From Larus michahellis (taxonomy: Eukaryota > Chordata > Aves > Charadriiformes > Laridae), in assembly GCF_964199755.1 (NCBI RefSeq), contig NC_133906.1:13241378-13305377 (forward strand): 64,000 nucleotides of DNA, in the 5' to 3' direction. Shown here piece by piece: positions 32,276-41,573 of this stretch. Under the pieces are notes generated by a model. It saw only the letters and a list, made by a program, of their open reading frames with translations. It did not search any database and was not told the origin of the DNA. The stretch's first letter is position 1, and every line of letters begins with the position of its first letter. The translations under genes were made by a program, and so were the position numbers.

Positions 32276-34235
32276 TTTCGGAGCAAGAGGGAATTACTAA
32301 GTTAGCATCTGCTGAAGTGATTTGGTTCAAGGCCTGTCTGTTTAGCTAATGATTTACTCTCCTTCCACTTGTACTTTGTCTGGTCAGCTTACCACATGCG
32401 CCAACTGTTCCTTTTTTTAAAACCTACCTAATGTGTTACCAGAACTCTATGGTGTATTTGCAAGCAAGAGGGTGTTTGGCCCACAGTATTATGGTAAAGA
32501 TCAAAAGCCATAACCCTATTTAACTTCCGTGACGTTTACAGTGTGTGTGGCTTTGATTTTGTCAGCCAGAGGTAAGTATTGTCTTATCGAGCTTGTTTGG
32601 AGCAGAGAATCACGCTTGTGATTCTGCTCCCCGTTCTTGGTACATGAAAGAATCACGAGGAAGTTACTTCACCTTCCTTTCCACGCACGTGGCACTTAAA
32701 AAGCAGATGTAATACTTTTCAGATGGGTTTTGGAATTTAAAAATGTTATGTGTGATAAATAATAGACCTCTTTTGCCAAGGATCCAGATGTGCAGTTGCA
32801 GATGCTGATCCCTAGACAGCTAATCCCCAAAGCAGAAGCGACTGCCACAGGGGTGTTCCAGAGCCGAGTTGCTCCATGTGGCCAGAGGATGGTTTCTTTA
32901 GAAGAGCCGCCGGCTGCAGTCTGCTCCGAACCTTACAGCGTCACTCACCGTTAGTCTTCTCAAAGGTGCCAGCAACTCCCATGATGGGGATGGGCAGTTT
33001 GTAATTAAGAGGAATCTTAATTTTTTCCATTGTGAAACGAGATTGTGACAGCCCAGAGAAGAGAGTGTTTAAGAAGAGCTCTCTCTTACCCCTTATTCTC
33101 TCTAAAATTCTCCCAGCTTACAAACATGGGGACAAGGGAAAAGCGTACGCCTGAGATCACCAGTCTTTAAATGGACCTTGCTGGTACTCGCTGCTGCTCC
33201 TCAGCTGTGGGATCTCGTGCCTCCGGCTCCCACATCCATCCCGTGAATGCCAGGTCTGCTGGGTACCAGACTTGTGAGATTGCAGAATAACATAATAAAG
33301 AGATTACCAGTTTACTTGAGTCGAGTACACACAGGCTTTGGTGCACACTGTGTTTTAAGTTACTTCAAGTAGGAAGATACTGTACAAAAAAAATGAACTA
33401 CATTTTAGCTGAATTGGAAATAGAAATCTGGATGTAACAGGCTGCCGTTCTCTGTGATTGCTTGATATGGAGGCGTAAGTGCCAGCGTGGAAGGCGAGTT
33501 ACCTAGATTAAGATAATGCCATGTTGTCAGGTTCCTGTCTGCAATGATTACCCCTTAGCCCAAACTTCACTGGATTAAATAAAAACCCTTTGCATTGTAT
33601 TGTCTACAGCTCCTATTGGAAAATTTGTTCCTTTCCTACAATGGTTCTTACACTCTTTCCTCTGACCTGTTTGTCGTCCTGCCCTGTGAGGAGGAATCAA
33701 ACCCCTTCATCATTTCACCTTCCTGGGCCTTACAGAGGGAAGGAAATGCGACAGTGGATCATGGCACAACAAACAGCTGAACTTTAAAAGTTTCTTTTAC
33801 GTTTGGCTGTGAATTTCTCAGTTGTTTTTCCCATTAAATCCTTTCTTTACATGCATCCGAGTTCTAATTTCTGCTGTTTCCGCTAGGCACTGTACTAGAG
33901 CAGGGAAAGGAAAGCAAGAGGCAGCAGCAGCAGTCTCACCCTCACCTCTGGAGCACAGGACCTGCAGTGACAGCTCTTTCAATTCTGACAGCAGTGCCCT
34001 CTGCAAGTCGTCAGCTTTTGGCTAGGTGAGACTAGTACTTTGTGACAATACGTACGTCAAAATTGTTCTGTCTCCTTCTGGATTACTAATAGCATCAGCA
34101 TATCCCTTTCAGGCAGCAACGTGTTTACTCTGGGCAAGAAACCAGGGAAAACAAAATAAAACTGAACCAGTTGTTTCCATGCATACAAGTCCAGCACACC
34201 AGTAAAATGCCACAGCAAAGATGTTATAACAAAAC

Positions 34236-34262
34236 AAAAAAAAAAAAAAAAAAAAAAAAAAA
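34236..34262. repeat. Poly-A tract
   Basis: Run of 27 A preceded by AACAAAAC. No retrogene body was recognised upstream of it. Confidence 0.9.
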
Positions 34263-35721
34263 GGACACAAAATGTTGCTCTGTTGCCACTTCTAACATTT
34301 AGGAAAGGGAGAACAGAAATTAATTAATGACTGAAAAATTTTCATGCGCTTTGTTCGGATTCTGAAATACCTACTGTCCAAACTCCTGAATGCCACACAT
34401 CAACAGGAGCCATCCCTGCCGGTAACGGGTTCTGCATCCCTCTCCCTGCCCGGCGGGAGGCACAGGGCGGCGGAGGCAGCGGAGAACGGCTGGGCAGGAC
34501 CGGAGAAAGGCTGGGCAGGGTTGCGACAGGCCGGCGGTGGAGCAAAGGGTGAGGAGGCCCAGCCTGGCGGCTGCCTCGCTGCTGACAATGCGGCGGGGCT
34601 GAGCCACTGCCCACGCAGTCGCTGGGCTGCGGGGCCTCGGGTAACTGGTCGGCGGCTGGGGTGAAGGTGCCACGCTGTTGACAGGTGCCTGGCAACTGGT
34701 TCAGACACAGTTCAGCTGTCTGTGAATGGGGACAGAGACCTTGTGAGAGCAACCGAGATGCGCTGCTCGCCTTCAGCAGAGCTGCTGAGACAAAAGTCGT
34801 GGAAAAAACAACTATTTACTGAAGCTACTAATGTAAAAGTTCACACGTGCTCTCATTGATGCTACCTGTCAGCTGCTGTGGGTGCTCTCAGAGGCTAAAT
34901 AAGCAGAACACAAGTAAAGTTTTGAATAAAGTCTGCCTCTAGACGTCTTCGCCAGCTCTCACAGTCATAGCAGTCAGTTCGTTCCTCCCTGCTTGGTTAA
35001 GCCGCCTAGAAAATACCAACGAACTGAAACTCAGAGTTAAATTTAAGCATGGAATATTTTTAGCACAACTTGCTGCAGTGTGACTTGTATTACTCCTGTT
35101 GATGCCAACCTCAGACTGTGCTCGGAGTAAACACAAGAGCAGTAGGAACAGCCTAAGACTGAGTTTAGTCTCACGTGCTTTTTAAAGGTATGTTGAGCCC
35201 CAAAAGAACAAAGCATTCAGCTATAAAAATTGCATACCCCCCAACTTCCTGACATGGGAGACAGCATCTTTGGCTTCCAGAGAGCCCAGCCCTGAGCGCA
35301 CCAAGAGACCAACACAGGGAAACGTCACTCCTGCCCTGCGGATAAGATAAACGCTCAGTACCAGCTACAAGAACAGCAGGACAGGAGATAAATGTGTGGC
35401 TCTGCACAGTGCACGAGCTTCAGACAGTCAGCTCAAGGCTGAAAGGAAGAAGTAAAGGGATAAAGGAACCAGCCAGATGTGCCAGACTTTGAATAGTGAA
35501 GCTTGTTTATACACTGAGAGCCACAGGGTGAATTTGTCACATACTTAAGTAACTTTAGTACAGATATTTGTTTTTAAATCATCTTCAGGTATTAAACAGT
35601 CTTGTTTCTCCTGGTAGTTTCCAAGAAGAAACTTCTGATCCAGCCTATTAACACTAATCAGATATCAGAATTGCAGTTAAGCATCCAATTAACATTAATA
35701 TGATAACTAGGTAAATAATAA

Positions 35722-35965
35722 CACAGAATCACAGAACAGCCCAGGTTGGAAGGGACCTCAAAAGATCCCTTTTGTGGGGAGCCCAGATGAGATTATGCAG
35801 CACCCTGTCCAGTCACCACCACGTCCCTGGGGATGTTGTTCCAGTGATTGATTGTTCTCACAGTAAAAAAATTCCACTCTTACATCGAGATGAAATCTCT
35901 CCCGCTGCAAATTTTACCCATTGCCCCGTGTCTCCTGGATGTGAAGGGATGAGCCTCTGTACAGA
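35722..35965 (-). mobile_element. CR1 LINE 3' end, - strand
   Basis: Inverted CR1: ACAGAATCACAGAACAGCCC, AGGTTGGAAGGGACCTCAAA, then inverted ORF2-end sequence (CACGTCCCTGGGGATGTTGT and the CCATTGCCCCGTGTCTCCTG block). It lies downstream of the UQCRQ 3' end in the same orientation as that gene. Confidence 0.92.
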
Positions 35966-36352
35966 GGTCAAAGTCCACATTCAATCCCGAGCCATCAGCC
36001 AGCTCATGCCGTTTTGGTCAATACCAAACGAGGTGCCTGTTTGTTTTTCACAGGTATCAAGGTTAAAGAAAAAAGCAGTGGCCACTGCTGGAAAGGTAAA
36101 AGGAGCAATGAGCCGTTATTTCCAATCACCTCCAGCTGAAGGCACCCCTCGCTACACTAGTTATACTGAGAAACGTTTCAAAGAAACAGGAGCCAAAAAA
36201 GGCTGGAAATGCTCTAACAGAAGAGTCTGAGCATACAGAACTTTACCCCGATTATCTCCCTGTACAGAGTGAACCAGACAGAGATTTGCTGCTACTTACC
36301 TTAAACATCTCAAGACACAGATTTCACACAAAGTCATGGGACAAAGTTAAAG

Positions 36353-36358
36353 TTTATT
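36353..36358 (-). terminator. UQCRQ: Likely poly(A) signal of UQCRQ
   Basis: AATAAA on the - strand about 105 bp after the stop codon, giving a short 3' UTR as usual for this gene. Confidence 0.75.
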
Positions 36359-36461
36359 AGACAAGACTTATCTCCCTCTTAATACTCTTGTAGTCATGCA
36401 AACAAGCTTAGCAACACCAAGTTGATAATACAGGGTGGTAACAGTCTCCTTATTAAGTCGA

Positions 36462-36556
36462 TTACTGGTCGTTTTCATAGTCAGCAGGGTTCTTCCTCTT
36501 CAGCCTCTCAAACTCTTGTGTTCCCCAGGAGTAGAGGAGATAGCCTGCCAGAAAAG
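36462..36556 (-). CDS. UQCRQ: UQCRQ last coding exon (95 nt)
   Basis: Encodes (P)[20 protein letters not shown] and [10 protein letters not shown], stop TAA at 36464-36462. Acceptor CTTTCCAG ends at 36557. Confidence 0.96.
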
Positions 36557-37725
36557 CTGGAAAGGAAAGGGGACACTCACAAGTCACACTGCAATCAACA
36601 CAGAGTGGCTCACACCACCAGGCTTCTGTGCTAGAGACCGCATTACAGAAGGCCACCATTACACAGACAGAATCATCTCAGTTGGAAGGGACCTTTCAGA
36701 CCATCAAGTCCAACCATCAGCCTAACTCTGACAAAACCCCCACTAACCCATGTCCCTCAGCACCACGTCTGCCCATCTTCTAAATACCTCTGGGGATGGT
36801 GCCTCAACCACTTCCCTGGGCAGCCTCTTCCAATGCTTGATAACCCTTTCCATGAAGAAACTTTTCCTAATATCCATCCTAAACCTCCCCTGGTGCACCT
36901 TGAGGCTGTTTCCTCTTGTCCTGTTGCCTGTTCCTTGGGAGAAGAGACCAACCCCCCCTGGCTACACCCTCCTTTCAGGGAGATGTAGAGAGCGAGAAGG
37001 GCTCCCCTCGGCCTCCTTTTCTCCAGGCTGAACACCCCCAGCTCCCTCAGTCGCTCCTCACAAGACTTGAGGGTGCCCCAGACCCCTCGCCAGCTCCGTT
37101 GCCCTTCTCTGGACACGCTCCAGCACCTCAAGGTCTTTCTTGTGGTGAGGGGCCCAAACCTGGACACAGCACTCGAGGTGGGGCCTCCCCAGTGCCCAGT
37201 ACAGGGGGACAGTCACTGCCCCGGTCCTGCTGGCCACACTGTTGCTGACACAGGCCGGGATACTGGTGGCCGCCTTGGCGACCTGGGCACACTGCTGGCT
37301 CATGTTCAGCCGGCTGTCGACCAACACCCCCAGCTCCTACTCCTCCTTTCGGGGAGTTGTAGAGAGCGAGAAGGTCTCCCCTCAGCCTCCTTTTCTCCAG
37401 GCTGAACACCCCCAGCTCCCTCAGGGGCTCCTCATCAGACTTGTGCCTCAGACCCCTCACCAGCTCCCTTGCCTTTCTCTGGACAATCCCCCATCCCCAA
37501 AATGGAGACGCTGAGGAGGAAAACGGGGGGGTGGGGGGTGTTCGATCCCTGAGGTATCTCCCCATACTCACGGGGCACCACCTTGAAGACCTGGGAGCTG
37601 AACCGGCGCCAGACGTTGGGCACCCCGTGCGAGAAGACGTTGGGGAAGGCGCGTTGCTCGAAAGGCGAGAGGCTGTAGGTGATGACATGGCGGACCCGCG
37701 CCAGGTTACCGAAGTGAAGGCCCAT
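36462..37725 (-). CDS. UQCRQ: UQCRQ, cytochrome b-c1 complex subunit 8 (two coding exons)
   Basis: Subunit VIII (QP-C) of mitochondrial respiratory complex III, a small single-pass inner-membrane protein that helps hold cytochrome b. Exons 37725-37572 and 36556-36462 join to 82 codons plus stop, the same length as the human protein. It starts [20 protein letters not shown], has [15 protein letters not shown], then a hydrophobic membrane stretch ([15 protein letters not shown], about residues 49-63) and ends [12 protein letters not shown]. The start codon sits in an ideal Kozak context (GCCGCCATGG). Donor GTGAGT and acceptor TTCCAG split the codon for Pro52. The intron is mostly CR1. The promoter is CpG-rich with ETS-type motifs. 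Intact. Confidence 0.97.
36667..37345 (-). mobile_element. CR1 LINE, - strand, in the UQCRQ intron
   Basis: The longest CR1 copy here, about 680 bp, 5'-truncated. Its inverted 3' end (AGAATCATCTCAGTTGGAAG, GGACCTTTCAGACCATCAAG) is followed by inverted ORF2 C-terminal sequence (CACTTCCCTGGGCAGCCTCT, GGCTGAACACCCCCAGCTCC, GGCCAAACC-like and GTCACTGCCCCGGTCCTGCT blocks). Same transcription sense as UQCRQ. Remnants of ORF2 explain the open frames on the - strand. Confidence 0.95.
37346..37495 (-). mobile_element. Second CR1 segment, - strand, abutting the first
   Basis: About 150 bp that repeats an internal part of the neighbouring CR1: GTAGAGAGCGAGAAGG recurs (36985 and 37360 areas), as does TTTTCTCCAGGCTGAACACC. 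Either an internal duplication or a second, separately inserted copy lacking its 3' end. It ends about 75 bp short of the UQCRQ splice donor. Confidence 0.85.
37572..37725 (-). CDS. UQCRQ: UQCRQ first coding exon (154 nt)
   Basis: Encodes residues 1-51 plus one base of Pro52. ATG at 37725-37723 in strong Kozak context; donor GTGAGT at 37571-37566. Confidence 0.96.
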
Positions 37726-37761
37726 GGCGGCTCCGTGTCACCTTCCCCACCGGACGCCTCT

Positions 37762-37830
37762 GCCGCCGTCCGCACCGGAAGCGGAAGCGGCATCTCCGAT
37801 GCCGCTTCCGCTTCCGGTGCGGACGGCGGC
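37762..37830. repeat. Perfect 33-bp inverted repeat with 3-nt spacer in the UQCRQ promoter
   Basis: Arms 37762-37794 and 37798-37830 are exact reverse complements around TCC. Each arm holds CCGGAAGC and GCGGAAGC on one strand (37775-37788) and their complements in the other arm (37804-37817): four ETS/GABP-type cores. It begins 37 bp upstream of the UQCRQ ATG. Confidence 0.95.
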
Positions 37831-37870
37831 CCGTTGCCTCAGCTGCGCTCCTCAGCGCTGCCGCCGGCTG

Positions 37871-40290
37871 GTGACGGTGTAAAATCACCTTTTCTATACT
37901 CCAGTTGTAATAATTTAATCGCGGTGACACTTCCCCTGAGTAAGGAGGGGTTCAAAAGGCGAGTGGGTGCCGCTTCGTTACCAAAGCTTGTCCTCGACAT
38001 CATTAACAGCGAACTAATGTTGAGAGGCCGTATGCACATAACGGACAACGAGGATTCTATCCTTGAATGTGTCAAGGGTGAATTAATGCGAGAACGCCTA
38101 ATCGAGGAAAGTATGTATTGTTATCATTCTTGAGGAGGCACATCCTGGAACATATGAGCAGATAGACCTTGAAACTGCAACTAAACTACATGTGGCAAAA
38201 AGTTAAGCCAACTTGGCAGAAAAGTGAAGATTTTAAGTGTCCTAAGCTGATGTACCTTCATTATAATACTGAAAATCACACCCATAGGTCAAAGATGACT
38301 CTCGCCCAGGTGAAGACCATTCCCCTGAGCACACTCTAACTCGATTGGGTAACCATATGTAAATTACTAAGCAATCAAATACAGGTACTAATATGATAAT
38401 GATGTTGTAAGATGTGTATAAAATTGCGCAGAGTCCCGTTTGGTGTGCTTGATTTGTGGGAAACCAGCGAGCACCCAGCCTTGTACAACTTTGAAATAAA
38501 TAATCAATGTCTCATCCTGGCATGTGAGATTGGGTATTGCACACCAGGTAACGAATCTGATTTCTCAGACAACAGCTTTGTGAGTGGACGCCTCAAAATC
38601 CTCTCATTCATAGCAAAACCAAGCTTATCATCATAGAAGAGGCCAGCATTTTATAGCAATGACGGTTTCCTACCTCAGCAAGAGGTCTTGACTACTGGGA
38701 TTATTCTTCAAATAAGTATTGCTGCAGACTAAAAACGGTGTAGCAGCATAAATCCGCCCTGGAGAACGTCTCAACCTTTAATCCATTGCTGAGGCTACGT
38801 ATTTCCAAAACTGCTTGTAGCTGTCCCAAAAATGTATTTCCTTAGCTTGATTTCAGCCCTTTGTCTTTTCCATTTGTGCTAAAGAAAGAATTAATTTTAT
38901 TATCCTCCTCGGAGGCCCAGTAAAGCTGAATTCCCACTGTTGTAAAGGGATTAGTGGGAGTGACCTTGTATTAAGCAATTTGTTTCAAACCAAGCAAACG
39001 TAGCATGGACCAGGGGCTGGGATTTTTTTTTTTGTTTGACATCAAGATATTTACCTTGAGCTTTTAGTACTTACTTCAAACGTACATTCAATTAGAGCCA
39101 AAGCGAGCGCTATTTTTAGTTCAACAGCTCCAGGCTAATGCAATCTTCAATTAGGAACTTCATTTTGATAGAAGTTAAATGACTGTTAGCCAGATCCTAT
39201 TGCTCTTCCCCCGAGTACTTACAGCTTGGAGAGGTGTCACACCAGCAGTACCGAGCTGAGCCATTGTCACAGTCACAGAGTCCCCTCGGGTTCAGCCCTT
39301 CCCCTGCCAGGCAGAACTCCCAACCCCAGGCTGAGCCCACGGGCGTTGCACAGGTCAGATCTCAGGGTAGGTGGCTTACTGTAGAAAGTTCAGGCATTTA
39401 TGTATTGATGCATTAGTGAGTCACCATTTTAAGGGCTACTCCTAATAAGTTTGGCAAATACAGTGCTACTCCACATCCTTTTATTAATAATAATAATAAA
39501 AAAATCTTAAAATCCCTACCAAAGCTCGGGGTTTTTGTGTCTGAGTCCCATCTAAAGCCCTCTTAGCTGGGGTCTCCAGCCTGAAACTAGCATTTTTGAC
39601 CAAAAAAACACTAGAAAAGTCCAGGAGAAAATAAATAAATTGTAGTAAAAATTTGGTTTGAAAGCACATAGAATTAAGGCAGTGTTACCCTACAATCTCA
39701 CTGAGAGAGGAAATGAGGCTGTGGCCCCACATTTTCAGACTACAAAACCAATTTAACAGCATTTAAATAAACTAATTTTAAAGGCTTCTAAAAGCCTTTT
39801 TTTTTTTTTTTTCAGCTGACAGCATTGAACGTTTCACAATTCCCAAGCAAGTGGCAGTGTAGTTCCATGTGCCTGATCCTGTGCCCTCACCCTGTGAGCA
39901 GCTTGTGATTTGTTCTTGGACTAGATCAGACCTCTCTGTTTTTAACAGCTCACCAGTAAGCTGGTGCCAGTTCTTACTCAAATAGTTCAGTTATTTAAAT
40001 TTTTACAAGTTACCACACAGCTGTCCTTAAATTCTCACCACCCATGGTTGAGAAAGCCCAAAGAGCACAACAGAAGAAAAGCAAGAAACAACCTTGAAAC
40101 TTTTTACAGAACCATAAGGAAGAGTTGTCTTCTTGCTTGGGTGAACTGGAAATGTGGTAGGGAAAAAGAATTAAGAACTGAGACAGCAATTTTAACATTA
40201 AAGACTCTCCTCTCTTCCTAGAGACTTGCTGGAGTTGTCACACAAAAGATTTCTTCATAAAGAGGAAAACTAGCAGGCACTGAATGTAAG
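37871..40290. other. Spacer between UQCRQ promoter and GDF9 3' end
   Basis: About 2.4 kb, mostly AT-rich, with an ATA/TAA microsatellite near 39484-39504 and a T-tract at about 39800-39813. A + strand open frame running from the promoter into 38133 has no recognisable family. No transposon recognised. Confidence 0.65.
39484..39504. repeat. (TAA)n microsatellite
   Basis: Short run of TAATAATAATAATAA followed by A's. Confidence 0.85.
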
Positions 40291-40308
40291 TGGTATGCAT
40301 GATAGGCA

Positions 40309-40314
40309 TTTATT
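40309..40314 (-). terminator. GDF9: Likely poly(A) signal of GDF9
   Basis: AATAAA on the - strand about 310 bp beyond the GDF9 stop codon. Confidence 0.6.
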
Positions 40315-40620
40315 TCTTATTTTAAATCTGTAACAAAACAGCTTAAAATAGACAACTGGTAGTTGAAACCTTTTCCATATTTTAAATGCAAAATTATTCC
40401 AATAAAAAGATATTATTTACATTTAATTTCATATTCTAGAAAGGCTGAGTGGCTACAAAAATAAGTGCTATGATGTAAACACCTTCTACTAACTCCATGC
40501 TCAATCCCAACTGATTTTATAGCGCTCTTAGAACTACACAAATGCTGTTCAGTTGATTACAGATACTTTGAGAATGCAGAAATACCCAAACCCGGAGTAA
40601 AACCAATGAGGAGTCACCCA

Positions 40621-41573
40621 CTACCGACAAGTGCACTTGGTAGCTATCATATCTTCGTACTCTTTGTAGACGATGGAGCCATCAGGCTCTATAGTCAGGA
40701 CGCTCAGTGGGCTGTATTCGGCAGGAACACAGGAGGGCTTTGGAACAGAGGAGTCCAGTGTCTCGTATATTATGTTCTGTACCATTGTGTGGACAGGAGA
40801 GCCATAACGATGCCCAACAACCCGCGGGCAGTCGCCTTTGCAGTACTGAGGGCTGTACCTGTGTGGTGCTATGATCCATCTGTCCCATTTTAGTTGGCTA
40901 AAACTTAGACGGAAGTTGTGGAGCTCACACTCGTTTTGAGGGAAAAGAAATTGTTTGAAATATTCGCTCAAATTGTGAGGTGGAGTTGCTGGTGCTTCTT
41001 TCAGATTCTCATCTCTTCGGCGTCGAGAGGCCCTTTTACCCTGTGAATTCTCTTTTCCTTTGTCGCCCGTAGGATCAACACGCAGACTGTTCCTTTGCCT
41101 GGGCCGCACTGGGTTTTTCCTTCTGTGTCTAAGTGAGTTCCACCTGTGATAAGCTTGCTCACTGGTATCATTCAGATAAAGAAGAAGAGAAGGGGGAACC
41201 AGTGCCACATTAATGGGATTTTCCAGTTTAGTGTTCTGTTGTGGATCACCCACCAGACAAGTGAAGTTCACAGCCATATGAATATTCCTCCTGTTAGTAG
41301 CAATTAGAGGCTGGAGAAAAGAAGTCACATCAATCTCAACCCACTTGCGTTTTCTAACTTCAAAGTGCAGGCTAAAAGCTACAGAGTGCGAAATGCTGGG
41401 ACATACTTGGCTAGAGAAATCATGCTCCTTGACAAATAAATGGCACATGCATGTAATGGAAGAAGAAATGGGAACCGATGTGTCAAAGGAATATAGCAAG
41501 ACAGACTTGAGTAAGTGCTCTAGAGCAGTAACACGATCCAGGTTGAAGAGTAAATCCACCGAGTGAACATCTC
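40621..41573 (-). CDS. GDF9: GDF9 exon 2 coding part (953 nt)
   Basis: Begins (G)DVHSVDLLFNLDRVTALEHL and carries the rest of the propeptide and the whole mature cystine-knot domain, stop TAG-type codon at 40623-40621 after CTCR. Acceptor TTTTCAG ends at 41574. Confidence 0.96.

Larger units (their letters stand above)
32281..36330. other. Intergenic region between LEAP2 and UQCRQ
   Basis: About 4 kb. It holds a 27-bp A-run (34236-34262), a GC/CpG-rich patch (about 34400-34680) and a CR1 fragment (35722-35965). No coding gene recognised; the several short open frames show no family resemblance. Confidence 0.7.
37560..37870. promoter_or_regulatory. UQCRQ: CpG-rich UQCRQ promoter and first exon
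   Basis: Dense CpG, unlike both flanks, covering the UQCRQ start codon and about 145 bp upstream. No TATA box was seen, as typical for housekeeping nuclear genes of mitochondrial proteins. Contains the palindrome at 37762-37830. Confidence 0.8.

Noticed and set aside
34342-34752. Overlapping 100-136-codon frames on both strands
   Set aside because: GC-rich patch with few stops in any frame; no motif, no splice logic, no recognised family.
36757-37793. Several 90-220-codon frames in the UQCRQ intron, both strands
   Set aside because: They come from CR1 sequence, joined to UQCRQ exon sequence in one case, not from host genes.
37441-38133. 230-codon open frame on the + strand running across the UQCRQ exon, palindrome and promoter
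   Set aside because: It begins in CR1 sequence, runs antisense to a certain exon, and owes its length to GC-rich sequence. No family resemblance. A divergent transcript is possible but coding is not supported.
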